Positions 1 to 7,144 of a DNA stretch of 8,480 nt are shown one piece after another (position 1 is the stretch's first letter; each line of letters starts with the position of its first letter). Under the pieces are notes generated by a model. That model saw only the letters and a program-made list of their open reading frames with translations. It did no database searches and had not been told where the DNA came from. This DNA is from Acidobacteriota bacterium (lineage in GTDB: Bacteria; Acidobacteriota; Vicinamibacteria; Vicinamibacterales; UBA2999). The translations under genes were made by a program, and so were the position numbers. The stretch is from the NCBI GenBank assembly GCA_013813075.1, contig JACCSI010000521.1:1-8480 (forward strand), written 5' to 3'.

Positions 1-1672
1 CATCGAGCGTGTCAACCTGACGCAATTGCAGGCGTTCTACGGCAACGGCCCCCCTTCCGCACCGACGGCGTCGCGGGGTGACAAGCCCATGGGGCTCGCT
101 GGCCATGCGGCGGCCCACCAGGACCGGGAACCTCGCGGCTCTAACGGCATCGCGATTGCCCCTTCGAATACCGTCGGCGGCAAATCGCTGCTGTTGATCA
201 ATCCGCACACCTCGTTTTTCTTCCGCGCCGAAGCGCAGATGGTCAGCGAAGAGGGCCTCAACGCCTATGGCGCGCTGACGTGGGGCCAGTTCTTCATCTA
301 CCAAGGCTTCAACGATCGCGTCGGCTGGATGCACACCTCGAGCGGCGTTGACAACATCGACGAGTATGCGGAATCGATCACCGCAAAGGGCGATCGCTTC
401 TTCTACCAGTACGGCGGTGAGCAGCGGCCGGTGACGGCCAGCAAGATCGTGGTGCCGTACAAGAGCGGCGCCGCAACCGCGCAGAAAGAGTTCACCGTTT
501 ACCGCACTCACCACGGTCCGATTGTTCGAGCAGCAGACGGCAAGTGGATAAGCATTCGCCTGATGCAGGAACCACTCAAGGCGCTCACCCAATCGTACAC
601 GCGCACCAAAGCAAGAAACTACGCCGAGTTCCGCCAGTCGATGGAGCTGCACACCAACTCGTCGAACAACACGATCTACGCCGATGCCGACGGGGCGATC
701 GCCTATTTCCATGCCAACTTCATCCCGAGGCGCGACGCCAAGTTCGACTGGAGCCAACCTGTCAACGGCAGCGACCCGGCCACCGAATGGGACGGCGTGC
801 TGTCGATCGACGAAACACCTAATCTGCTGAATCCACCCAGCGGTTGGCTCTACAACACCAACAACTGGCCGTGGTCGGCGGCCGGGCCACACAGTCCCAA
901 GCAGGCACGCTATCCAAGCTACGTCGACCGCAACGGCGAGAACCCGCGCGGCATTCATGCCATACGCGTGCTCGAGAACAGGAAAGACTTCACGCTCGAT
1001 TCGCTCATTGCGGCCGCGTATGTCAACTACCTCCCGGCGTTCGCGGAGCAGATCCCGCAACTGCTGAAGGGCTATGACGCCATGGCCGCCTCCAATCCGT
1101 TGAAGGAGGCACTCGCCGAGCAGATCACTTTGCTGCGTGGGTGGGACTACCGCTGGTCGGCCACGTCCGTCCCCACCGCCCTGGCGGTGTACTGGGGCGA
1201 GGAGTCTGGGCGAAGCAATGCCAAAACGCCCGAACAGCTGCTACAGGCCCTGGCGACGGCGTCCGACAGGTTGCGCACCGACTTCGGCGACTGGAAGACC
1301 GCGTGGGGCGACATCAACCGTTACCAACGCCTCACCGGCGACATCGTCCAGCCTTTCGACGATGCGGGCGTCAGCATTCCGGTCGGCTTTCCGTCAGCGC
1401 GCTGGGGATCGCTGGCGTCGTTCGGCGCCCGCACGTATCCCGGCACCAAGAAGATGTACGGCACGAGCGGTAACAGCTTCGTTGCGGTGGTCGAGTTCGG
1501 CGAACAGGTGCGCGCCAAGGCGGTTTCGGCGGGCGGACAAAGCGGCGATCCCCAGTCGAAGCATTTCAATGACCAGGCCGAGCGCTACAGCAAAGGCGAG
1601 CTGAGAGAGGTGTACTTCTACCGTCCCCAGCTCCAGGGTCACACCGAAAAAGAGTATCGACCTGGCCAATAG
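1..1672 (+). CDS. Penicillin acylase family N-terminal-nucleophile hydrolase (AHL acylase-like), 5' partial
   Basis: The reading frame is open to the left edge (first full codon at position 2), so the true start, signal peptide and most of the alpha chain lie outside the window; the TAG stop is at 1670-1672. These enzymes hydrolyse amide-linked acyl groups (beta-lactam side chains, acyl-homoserine lactones, acylated peptides). They are normally exported and cut themselves into alpha and beta chains. The beta-chain nucleophile is the Ser of RGSNGIAIAPS (Ser codon 140-142), preceded by Gly, as in the family. Counting it as beta1, a His falls at beta23 (INPHTSF) and a Val at beta70 (SSGVDN), the positions I recall for PvdQ-type AHL acylases. 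NTNNWPWSAAG places Asn at beta241-242, near the oxyanion Asn. The beta chain would be about 510 residues, a normal size. Other family-like motifs are NTIYADADG and YGTSGNSFVAVVEF. The family is very likely; the substrate cannot be read from the sequence. Confidence 0.9.
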   Translation, partial: IERVNLTQLQAFYGNGPPSAPTASRGDKPMGLAGHAAAHQDREPRGSNGIAIAPSNTVGGKSLLLINPHTSFFFRAEAQMVSEEGLNAYGALTWGQFFIYQGFNDRVGWMHTSSGVDNIDEYAESITAKGDRFFYQYGGEQRPVTASKIVVPYKSGAATAQKEFTVYRTHHGPIVRAADGKWISIRLMQEPLKALTQSYTRTKARNYAEFRQSMELHTNSSNNTIYADADGAIAYFHANFIPRRDAKFDWSQPVNGSDPATEWDGVLSIDETPNLLNPPSGWLYNTNNWPWSAAGPHSPKQARYPSYVDRNGENPRGIHAIRVLENRKDFTLDSLIAAAYVNYLPAFAEQIPQLLKGYDAMAASNPLKEALAEQITLLRGWDYRWSATSVPTALAVYWGEESGRSNAKTPEQLLQALATASDRLRTDFGDWKTAWGDINRYQRLTGDIVQPFDDAGVSIPVGFPSARWGSLASFGARTYPGTKKMYGTSGNSFVAVVEFGEQVRAKAVSAGGQSGDPQSKHFNDQAERYSKGELREVYFYRPQLQGHTEKEYRPGQ

Positions 1673-1787
1673 CACGTCAACGTTCGCAGCTGCGGCGCCT
1701 CCGCGTTGGCAGAGACTTCACCGAGGAACACTCCGATTCTCCGTGCGTCTCTGAGTCGTCGCTGTTGGCCCGTGCGCGGGGGCAACT

Positions 1788-3644
1788 GTGGCATCTGGTG
1801 ACGTGCTGATCAAGCGGCGCGATCTCGAGTTCCTGCTCTATGAATGGCTGGACGTCGAGGAAGTACTGGCGCGTCCGAGGTTCGCTGAGCACACCCGAGA
1901 CACCGTAACCGCCGTGCTCGACATGTGCAACGAGATTGCACTCGCCGAGTTCCTGCCACATTACAAACGTTCCGACATCGACGAGCCGCGATTGACGGCG
2001 CACGGCGTGTCGCTGATCCCTGAGATTGCGCACGCACTCAAGGTGTTTGCCGAGGCCGGATTGCCCGCCGCCGTATTCGACACGGAATTTGGCGGCATGC
2101 AGCTCCCGGAAGTCGTCTACAGCGCAGCGATGTCGCATTTTGCCGCGGCGAATGTGGCGACGAGTGCCTATTCGGTGCTGAGCGTCGCCAACGCGCGACT
2201 GCTCACCGCTTTTGGCACGGCGCCACAGATCGAGACGTTTGCCAGACCACAAATCGAAGGCCGGTGGCTGGGGACCATGTGCCTGTCGGAACCGCATGCC
2301 GGATCGTCCCTCGCCGACATCAACACCCGGGCGATACCCGACGGTCGCGAACCGCTCGGCGCGCGCTTCCGCCTCTTTGGCAACAAGATGTGGATCTCGG
2401 GCGGCGAACACGAGATGTCGGAGAACATCGTGCACCTGGTTCTCGCCAAAGTGCCGGGCGCCGACGGCCACCTCGTTCCGGGTGTCGGCGGCATCTCTCT
2501 CTTCGTCGTGCCGAGGAGCCTCACGACCGCCTCCGGCGAGATCGGCGAGCGCAACGACATCACGGTCGGTGGGCTCAATCACAAGATGGGTTACCGCGGT
2601 ACGGTCAACTGTCTTCTCAATTTCGGCGAAAGCCTCGTCCATCGCCCGCAGGGCGCCTCCGGGGCGGTCGGCTACCTAATTGGCCGGCAAGGACAGGGCC
2701 TGGCGTTGATGTTTCACATGATGAACGAGGCGCGCATTTCGATTGGCCTTGGCGCGGCGATGCTGGGCTACCGCGGTTACCAGCGTTCGCTGGGTTACGC
2801 GCGAGAGCGACCGCAGGGCAGACGTCTGGGCGCGAAGGGCAGTGGGAAGTCGGCACCCCCAGTGCCGATCATCGAGCATGCGGACGTCAAGCGCATGCTG
2901 CTGGCGCAGAAAGCGTACGTCGAAGTGGCGCTGGCGATGGTCCTGTACTGCGCCAAGCTTGCCGACGATCGACGCACGGCAGAATCGCCGGATGCGCGTG
3001 CCTGCGCGGAGCGGCTGCTGGACCTGCTGACGCCGGTGGTGAAAACATGGCCCTCGGAGTGGGGTCTCGCCGCCAACGACCTGGCCATCCAGGTGTATGG
3101 CGGCTACGGATATGCTCGCGATTACGACGTCGAGCAGCTCTATCGCGACAATCGCCTGAATCCAATCCACGAAGGCACCACAGGCGTCCAGGCACTCGAT
3201 CTGCTCGGGCGCAAGGTCCTGCGCGATGGGGGCGCGGCACTGGACCTGCTGCGGGCGCGCATCGAGCACACCGCTGGGCGTGCCGGGTCGCACCCGTCGC
3301 TGCGCGCATACGCAGCGAGGCTCACCGAGGCGTGGAATCAGATTGCCGCCGTGAGTCAGGCGTTGATCACCGCGGCGGATGAAGCCGTCGCCCTGCAGAA
3401 TGCGACGCCGTTTCTGTGGGCCTTTGGACACGCCGTCGCGGCGTGGTTGTGGCTCGATCAGGCAATCGTCGCAACGACTTGCTTGGCCGGCAACCCCGGC
3501 CAGGCGGATCGCGCCTTCTATGCGGGGAAGCTGCGCGCGTGTCGGTTCTTCTTCGAGTGCGAACTGCCGAAGATAGGCTCGCAGCTGGCGTTCGTGGGCT
3601 CACACAGCGATGTCGCGGGCGGCATGCCGCTCGACGCTTTCTAA
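1788..3644 (+). CDS. Acyl-CoA dehydrogenase, DmdC-like long form with C-terminal extension domain
   Basis: This is a 618-residue FAD-dependent acyl-CoA dehydrogenase, which introduces a C2-C3 double bond into an acyl-CoA and passes electrons to ETF. It is longer than the 380-400 residues of classical beta-oxidation enzymes and matches the roughly 600-residue class containing 3-methylmercaptopropionyl-CoA dehydrogenase (DmdC). Visible motifs in order: N-terminal RDLEFLLYEWLD (11-22); FAD/substrate motif MCLSEPHAGSSLADI (164-178); KMWISGGEHEM (200-210); MGYRGTVNCLLNFGE (267-281); GQGLALMFHMMNEARISIGLG (from 302); PIIEHADVKRML (360-371); YGGYGYARDYDVEQLYRDNR (437-456); NPIHEGTTGVQALDLLGRKVL, where Glu462 aligns with the catalytic base. 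Residues from about 485 form the helical C-terminal extension. The frame is closed by TGA at 1752, so GTG 1788 is the first usable start; a GGGGG run lies 5 bases upstream. GTG 1803 is an alternative. The 3' end overlaps the convergent uvrA2 gene. Family is certain; the acyl substrate is unknown. Confidence 0.94.
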   Translation: MASGDVLIKRRDLEFLLYEWLDVEEVLARPRFAEHTRDTVTAVLDMCNEIALAEFLPHYKRSDIDEPRLTAHGVSLIPEIAHALKVFAEAGLPAAVFDTEFGGMQLPEVVYSAAMSHFAAANVATSAYSVLSVANARLLTAFGTAPQIETFARPQIEGRWLGTMCLSEPHAGSSLADINTRAIPDGREPLGARFRLFGNKMWISGGEHEMSENIVHLVLAKVPGADGHLVPGVGGISLFVVPRSLTTASGEIGERNDITVGGLNHKMGYRGTVNCLLNFGESLVHRPQGASGAVGYLIGRQGQGLALMFHMMNEARISIGLGAAMLGYRGYQRSLGYARERPQGRRLGAKGSGKSAPPVPIIEHADVKRMLLAQKAYVEVALAMVLYCAKLADDRRTAESPDARACAERLLDLLTPVVKTWPSEWGLAANDLAIQVYGGYGYARDYDVEQLYRDNRLNPIHEGTTGVQALDLLGRKVLRDGGAALDLLRARIEHTAGRAGSHPSLRAYAARLTEAWNQIAAVSQALITAADEAVALQNATPFLWAFGHAVAAWLWLDQAIVATTCLAGNPGQADRAFYAGKLRACRFFFECELPKIGSQLAFVGSHSDVAGGMPLDAF

Positions 3645-6143
3645 GCGAGCCGCCAAGTACGACGCCGTCCGGCTTCCGGCGTGTTTCGCCACGTCGGCGG
3701 GCGGGCCCGCCGCGACGATTCGTCCGCCTTCGTCGCCCGCCCCCGGTCCGACATCGATCACCCAATCGCTTTCCGCGACGACATCCATGTCGTGTTCGAC
3801 GACGATGACCGTGTTGCCGGAGGCGACCAGCCCATCGAGCTGGGTCATGAGCTTTCGTACGTCAGATGGATGCAATCCGGTCGTCGGCTCATCGAGCACG
3901 TAGAGTGCGTCGCCCCGTTCGGCGCGCTGCAGCTCTGTGGCGAGCTTGATGCGTTGTGCCTCGCCGCCGGACAACTCGGTCGCCGGTTGCCCAAGGCGCA
4001 GGTAGCCGACCCCGACCTGGCGCAACACGTCCAGTGCGCGGCGCACATGCGTCTCTTTCTCGAAAAATTCCCAGGCGGCATCGACCGTCAATCCGAGCAC
4101 ATCAGCGATGTTCTTGCCGCGGTATTTGATGTCGAGCGTTCTGGGGTTGTAGCGTGCGCCACGGCAGGCGGGACACGGCGCATAGACGCTCGGCAAGAAG
4201 AGCAACTCGACCATCACGAAACCTTCGCCTTCGCAGGTCTCGCAGCGGCCCTTGGCCACGTTGAACGAAAAGCGTCCGGCGTCGTATCGCCGCGCTCGTG
4301 CCACTTTTGTCGACGCGAACAGTTTCCGGACGTAATCGAACAGGCCGGTATAGGTCGCCAGATTCGACCGCGGAGTTCGGCCGATCGGTTTCTGGTCGAC
4401 GCGTACCAGCCGCCGGACGAATTCCATGCCCCCGGTGATGTGGCCGCCGAGGTCGATCGGCACGGCGCGCTCAAGTTCTTCGCCTTCGTCGTGACCGGGG
4501 GTCACGTCCTGACCGAGATGCTCGGCGACAAGTTCAACGAGCGTCTGGCTGACCAGGCTCGACTTTCCAGAGCCGGAGACACCCGTGACGGTCGTGAACA
4601 CGCCGAGTGGAAACTCGGCGTCGAGGTCATTCAGGTTGTTGCGGGTCACGCCGCTCAGGCGGAGCCAGCCTTTCGGTGTACGCAGCGACCGTCGCGGACG
4701 CGGCTGCATGTCGAACAGGTACTGGCGCGTCCGCGATTGCGCAACGCGTGCGAGCCCCGGGGGCGGGCCGCTGTAGAGTATCTGGCCGCCGTGCTCGCCC
4801 GCGGCGGGACCGACGTCGACAATCCAATCGGCATGCCGGATCACATCCAGATCGTGTTCGACGACAAACAGCGAATTGCCCGACGCTTTCAGCCCATCGA
4901 GCGCGCGCAGCAACGCCTCCGTGTCGGCCGGGTGAAGACCCGCAGAGGGTTCGTCGAGGACATAAACCACGCCGAAGAGGTTCGAGCGCACTTGCGTCGC
5001 CAGCCGGAGTCGCTGCAACTCGCCTGGCGACAGTGTGGGAGTGCTGCGCTCGAGCGTGAGGTATCCCAGACCGAGGTCGAGCAGCACCGCCAGCCGTGAC
5101 TCGAGGTCTTGCGCGATACGTTCCGTCACGATCGCCTTCTCGGGGTGCTCGTCAACGAGTCTGGCACGGCCCGCCCCCTCCCCATGCGCGTAGGGACGAA
5201 CGGTCGCCGCCAGCCGCTTCAGTGGCAGGCGCGAGATCTCGGTGATGTCGAGCCCGGCAAACTTCACTGACAATGCTTCGGGCCGGAGGCGCTTGCCGTG
5301 GCAGACCTTGCAGTCCGCGCTCACCAGATAGCGCGACACTCGCCGCTTCATCAGCGGACTTTGGGTATTCGCAAACGTGTGCAGCACGTAGCGTCGGGCG
5401 CCGCTGAACGTGCCCTGGTAGCTGGGCTCCTCCTTGCGCTTAAGAGCGCGCCGCACTTCGTCGGCGTCAAAGCCAGCGTAGACCGGCACCGTTGGCTGCT
5501 CGTCGGTGAAGAGCAGCCAATCGCGGTCTTTTCTCGGCAGATCGCGCCAAGGTGTATCGATGTCATACCCCAGTGTGACGACTATGTCGCGAAGGTTCTG
5601 CCCATGCCACGCGGGTGGCCAGGCCGCAATCGCGCGGTCGCGAATGCTCAGGGCGTCGTCCGGGACCATTGAAGACTCGGTCGCGTCGTAAACGCGGCCC
5701 AGGCCGTGGCACTCCGGACAGGCGCCTTCAGGTGTATTCGCGGAGAAGGACTCGGCGTAGAGCAGCGGCTGGTTGTGTGGATAGTCGCCGGCTCGCGAGT
5801 ACAGCATCCGCAGCAGGTTCGAGAGTGTCGTGACACTGCCGACGGACGATCGCGTGGTCGGCGATCCGCGTTGCTGTTGCAGCGCCACGGCCGGTGGCAG
5901 CCCGTCGATCTCGTCGACGTCAGGCACACCCATCTGGTGAAACAATCGCCGCGCGTACGGGGAGACCGACTCGAGGTAGCGGCGCTGGGCTTCCGCGTAG
6001 AGCGTGCCGAACGCCAGCGAAGACTTGCCGGATCCGGATACCCCCGTGAACACCACCAACGCGTCACGGGGGATCTCGACGTCAACGTCCTTGAGGTTGT
6101 GTTCGCGTGCGCCGCGGACTCGAACGAACCCGTCTGTCGCCAC
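3600..6143 (-). CDS. uvrA: UvrA2-type excinuclease ABC subunit A paralogue lacking the UvrB-binding domain
   Basis: This encodes an 847-residue DNA-damage-binding ABC ATPase with two nucleotide-binding modules. NBD1 has Walker A GVSGSGKS (34-41), an unusual signature LSPGE (371-375) and Walker B VLDEPSAGLHP (D397, E398). NBD2 has Walker A at 521-528, canonical LSGGE (724-728), Walker B VLDEPTTGLHP (D751, E752) and switch His784. Cys pairs flank the insertion domain (C142/C145, C278/C281), and the second zinc module is CX2C-X19-CX2C (C634-C660). After SSVGSVTTLSNLLRMLYSRAG the chain goes almost directly to NTPEGACPECHGLG; canonical UvrA (about 940 residues) carries the UvrB-interaction domain there. 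The protein is therefore UvrA2-like: it probably binds damaged DNA or acts in tolerance or resistance rather than loading UvrB in the standard way. The frame stays open to TTG 6179. I chose GTG 6143 because the 12 extra codons include AT-ending ones (AAA, TGT, CGT, AAT, TCT) unlike the gene, and family similarity begins just after it. No clear Shine-Dalgarno supports either start. Confidence 0.92.
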   Translation of the reverse strand: MATDGFVRVRGAREHNLKDVDVEIPRDALVVFTGVSGSGKSSLAFGTLYAEAQRRYLESVSPYARRLFHQMGVPDVDEIDGLPPAVALQQQRGSPTTRSSVGSVTTLSNLLRMLYSRAGDYPHNQPLLYAESFSANTPEGACPECHGLGRVYDATESSMVPDDALSIRDRAIAAWPPAWHGQNLRDIVVTLGYDIDTPWRDLPRKDRDWLLFTDEQPTVPVYAGFDADEVRRALKRKEEPSYQGTFSGARRYVLHTFANTQSPLMKRRVSRYLVSADCKVCHGKRLRPEALSVKFAGLDITEISRLPLKRLAATVRPYAHGEGAGRARLVDEHPEKAIVTERIAQDLESRLAVLLDLGLGYLTLERSTPTLSPGELQRLRLATQVRSNLFGVVYVLDEPSAGLHPADTEALLRALDGLKASGNSLFVVEHDLDVIRHADWIVDVGPAAGEHGGQILYSGPPPGLARVAQSRTRQYLFDMQPRPRRSLRTPKGWLRLSGVTRNNLNDLDAEFPLGVFTTVTGVSGSGKSSLVSQTLVELVAEHLGQDVTPGHDEGEELERAVPIDLGGHITGGMEFVRRLVRVDQKPIGRTPRSNLATYTGLFDYVRKLFASTKVARARRYDAGRFSFNVAKGRCETCEGEGFVMVELLFLPSVYAPCPACRGARYNPRTLDIKYRGKNIADVLGLTVDAAWEFFEKETHVRRALDVLRQVGVGYLRLGQPATELSGGEAQRIKLATELQRAERGDALYVLDEPTTGLHPSDVRKLMTQLDGLVASGNTVIVVEHDMDVVAESDWVIDVGPGAGDEGGRIVAAGPPADVAKHAGSRTASYLAARLESVERHAARDIAV
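3619..3650. other. Hairpin-prone inverted repeats in the tail-to-tail gene overlap
   Basis: A perfect 12-base palindrome GCGGCATGCCGC occupies 3619-3630. Directly next to it, GCTCG (3629-3633) pairs with CGAGC (3646-3650), with CTT/AAG inside around a TCT loop and a three-base bulge. This folds over the dehydrogenase stop codon. Neither structure is followed by a T-run on either strand, so they do not qualify as standard intrinsic terminators. They could slow or stop convergent transcription, or simply reflect coding constraints of two overlapping genes. Confidence 0.3.
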
Positions 6144-6269
6144 AGAATTACGGTGACATTTGCGGTCGACCGCGCGCAAGCTCGTCTAGAACTACTGCCG
6201 TCTTCCAGCGCTCGAGCGAAGTCCTTGAGCAGCGCCGCGGTTCTGGTGCCGCTCGCGACACGCTTTGCA

Positions 6270-7073
6270 CTACTTGTGTGTCGCCGTCCAGCTCTGGCCA
6301 TTCGCAGTGGTGCCCGTGATCGAATTGCCATTCACGGTCCCGGTGTACTTCTGACCGGCCGCCGTAAACTCAATTTGCGTGCCGCGCAACTTGCCCTCGG
6401 TAATGGCCGTACTTCCGAGCGTGCCCGAGATGTTCTGGAACTCCTGCTTCAGCGTCAGCGCGCCTGCGGGCAGCGTCCACGTGCCCTCAACTTTCGCGGG
6501 CACGATCCAGAGGTGCGCCGTACACCAGCTGGTGCAATCGTCGGTGACCGTTTCCGACTGATCGGCTTCCCAGTCTTCCATCGTGAACGAGTTGGTTACG
6601 ATTCGCGTGCCCGGCTTCATGTCGAGAAGCTTGGGGCGCAGTTTCATGTTGATCGACGGCAGCAGGAACATCGTAATGACCTGCGCTTTCGAAAAGTCGC
6701 TCTCGAACAGGTCCGCCTTGACGAACGTGCTCTTCTCGGTGACGCCGGCCGTTTTGGCGTTGGCTTGCGCCAGGGCCACCATGTCGGGGTTGTATTCAAT
6801 GCCCATGGCCGTGGCGCCACGCTTGGCGGCGGTGATGACTGTCCTCCCGTCACCGGACCCGAGGTCGATGACGTAGTCCTCCGGCGTCACCTTGGCCATG
6901 TCGAGCATCTTCTCGACCAGCACCTGCGGCGTCGGCACCCACACGACGTCCTTGCCCGCCTGCCCGACTTGAGGCTCATACGGCTTCTGAGCACCTTGGG
7001 CAAACGCCTGCGTGCTGAACAGGATGAGAGACATCAATACTGCGACGAGACGGGGCATCTGACGAACGGGCAT
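6270..7073 (-). CDS. Exported class I SAM-dependent methyltransferase-like protein with beta-rich C-terminal domain
   Basis: This is a 267-residue protein starting at ATG 7073. It has a good Sec signal peptide: MPVRQMPR, a hydrophobic core LVAVLMSLILF, and a likely signal peptidase I cut after AFA (residue 25, before QGAQ). The mature part has a Rossmann methyltransferase core: VPTPQVLVEKMLDMAKV, motif I VIDLGSGDG (68-76), acidic motif II GIEYNPD (Glu93), and VKADLF (Asp121). These are the expected SAM-contacting positions. MFLLPSINMKLRPKLL follows. Two cysteines, C180 and C184 (CTSWC), lie near the end of the core. Residues from about 195 (VEGTWTLPAG) are Gly/Thr-rich with alternating beta-like segments (GTVNGNSITGTTANG), resembling a small secreted beta-barrel or sandwich domain. 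Similar exported methyltransferase-like proteins are known, but I know of no established substrate. It lies 126 bp upstream of uvrA2 and 71 bp downstream of the propeller gene, all on one strand. Fold assignment is strong; activity outside the cytoplasm is uncertain. Confidence 0.85.
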   Translation of the reverse strand: MPVRQMPRLVAVLMSLILFSTQAFAQGAQKPYEPQVGQAGKDVVWVPTPQVLVEKMLDMAKVTPEDYVIDLGSGDGRTVITAAKRGATAMGIEYNPDMVALAQANAKTAGVTEKSTFVKADLFESDFSKAQVITMFLLPSINMKLRPKLLDMKPGTRIVTNSFTMEDWEADQSETVTDDCTSWCTAHLWIVPAKVEGTWTLPAGALTLKQEFQNISGTLGSTAITEGKLRGTQIEFTAAGQKYTGTVNGNSITGTTANGQSWTATHK

Positions 7074-7080
7074 ATGAATT

Positions 7081-7084
7081 CTCC
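7081..7084 (-). promoter_or_regulatory. Shine-Dalgarno sequence of the exported methyltransferase gene
   Basis: On the minus strand the sequence before the start is CCGGAGAATTCATATG. GGAG lies seven bases from the ATG at 7073. This strong ribosome-binding site decides the first ATG over the in-frame Met six codons in. Confidence 0.7.
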
Positions 7085-7123
7085 GGATTCGGCGGGCACC
7101 TGTTCACCCGCACACGACGCGCA

Positions 7124-7129
7124 ATTATA
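7124..7129 (-). promoter_or_regulatory. Candidate -10 element (TATAAT) for the methyltransferase gene
   Basis: A perfect TATAAT hexamer sits in the short intergenic gap on the minus strand, about 50 bp before the methyltransferase ATG. It would give a leader of roughly 40 nt. At 16-18 bp spacing the -35 region (for example GGCCGT at 17 bp) does not resemble TTGACA. This is therefore only a possible promoter. It stands out because the surroundings are GC-rich. Confidence 0.35.
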
Positions 7130-7144
7130 TCCAGCCGTCCGCAG

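Noticed and set aside
1710..1753. Inverted repeat CAGAGAC ... GTCTCTG in the gap after the acylase gene
   Set aside because: The seven-base arms are separated by 30 bases, there is no T-run, and the arms do not extend, so it is not a convincing terminator or operator.
1863..1877. The 15-mer GTACTGGCGCGTCCG also occurs at 4719-4733, within a similar stretch of about 32 bases (27 matches)
   Set aside because: Both copies encode sequence that fits their own families, on opposite strands (VLARP in the dehydrogenase, RTRQYLF in UvrA). A shared 15-mer in a GC-rich window of this size is only mildly unlikely by chance, and no third copy was seen.
1677..2642. A 321-codon open frame on the - strand
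   Set aside because: It is antisense to the acyl-CoA dehydrogenase, which has unmistakable motifs along the same region.
3681..5099. A 472-codon open frame on the + strand opposite uvrA2
   Set aside because: It lies wholly inside uvrA2 on the other strand. Its translation is rich in Arg, Asp, Val and Ala without any recognisable fold, as expected from the antisense of a GC-rich gene.
6209..6218. Palindrome CGCTCGAGCG in the gap between the methyltransferase and uvrA2
   Set aside because: It is too short, has no loop or T-run, and palindromes of this length are expected by chance in GC-rich DNA.
6150..6264. A roughly 38-codon GTG-started frame between the methyltransferase and uvrA2 on the - strand
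   Set aside because: It has no ribosome-binding site, overlaps the likely uvrA2 leader and shows no recognisable motif.
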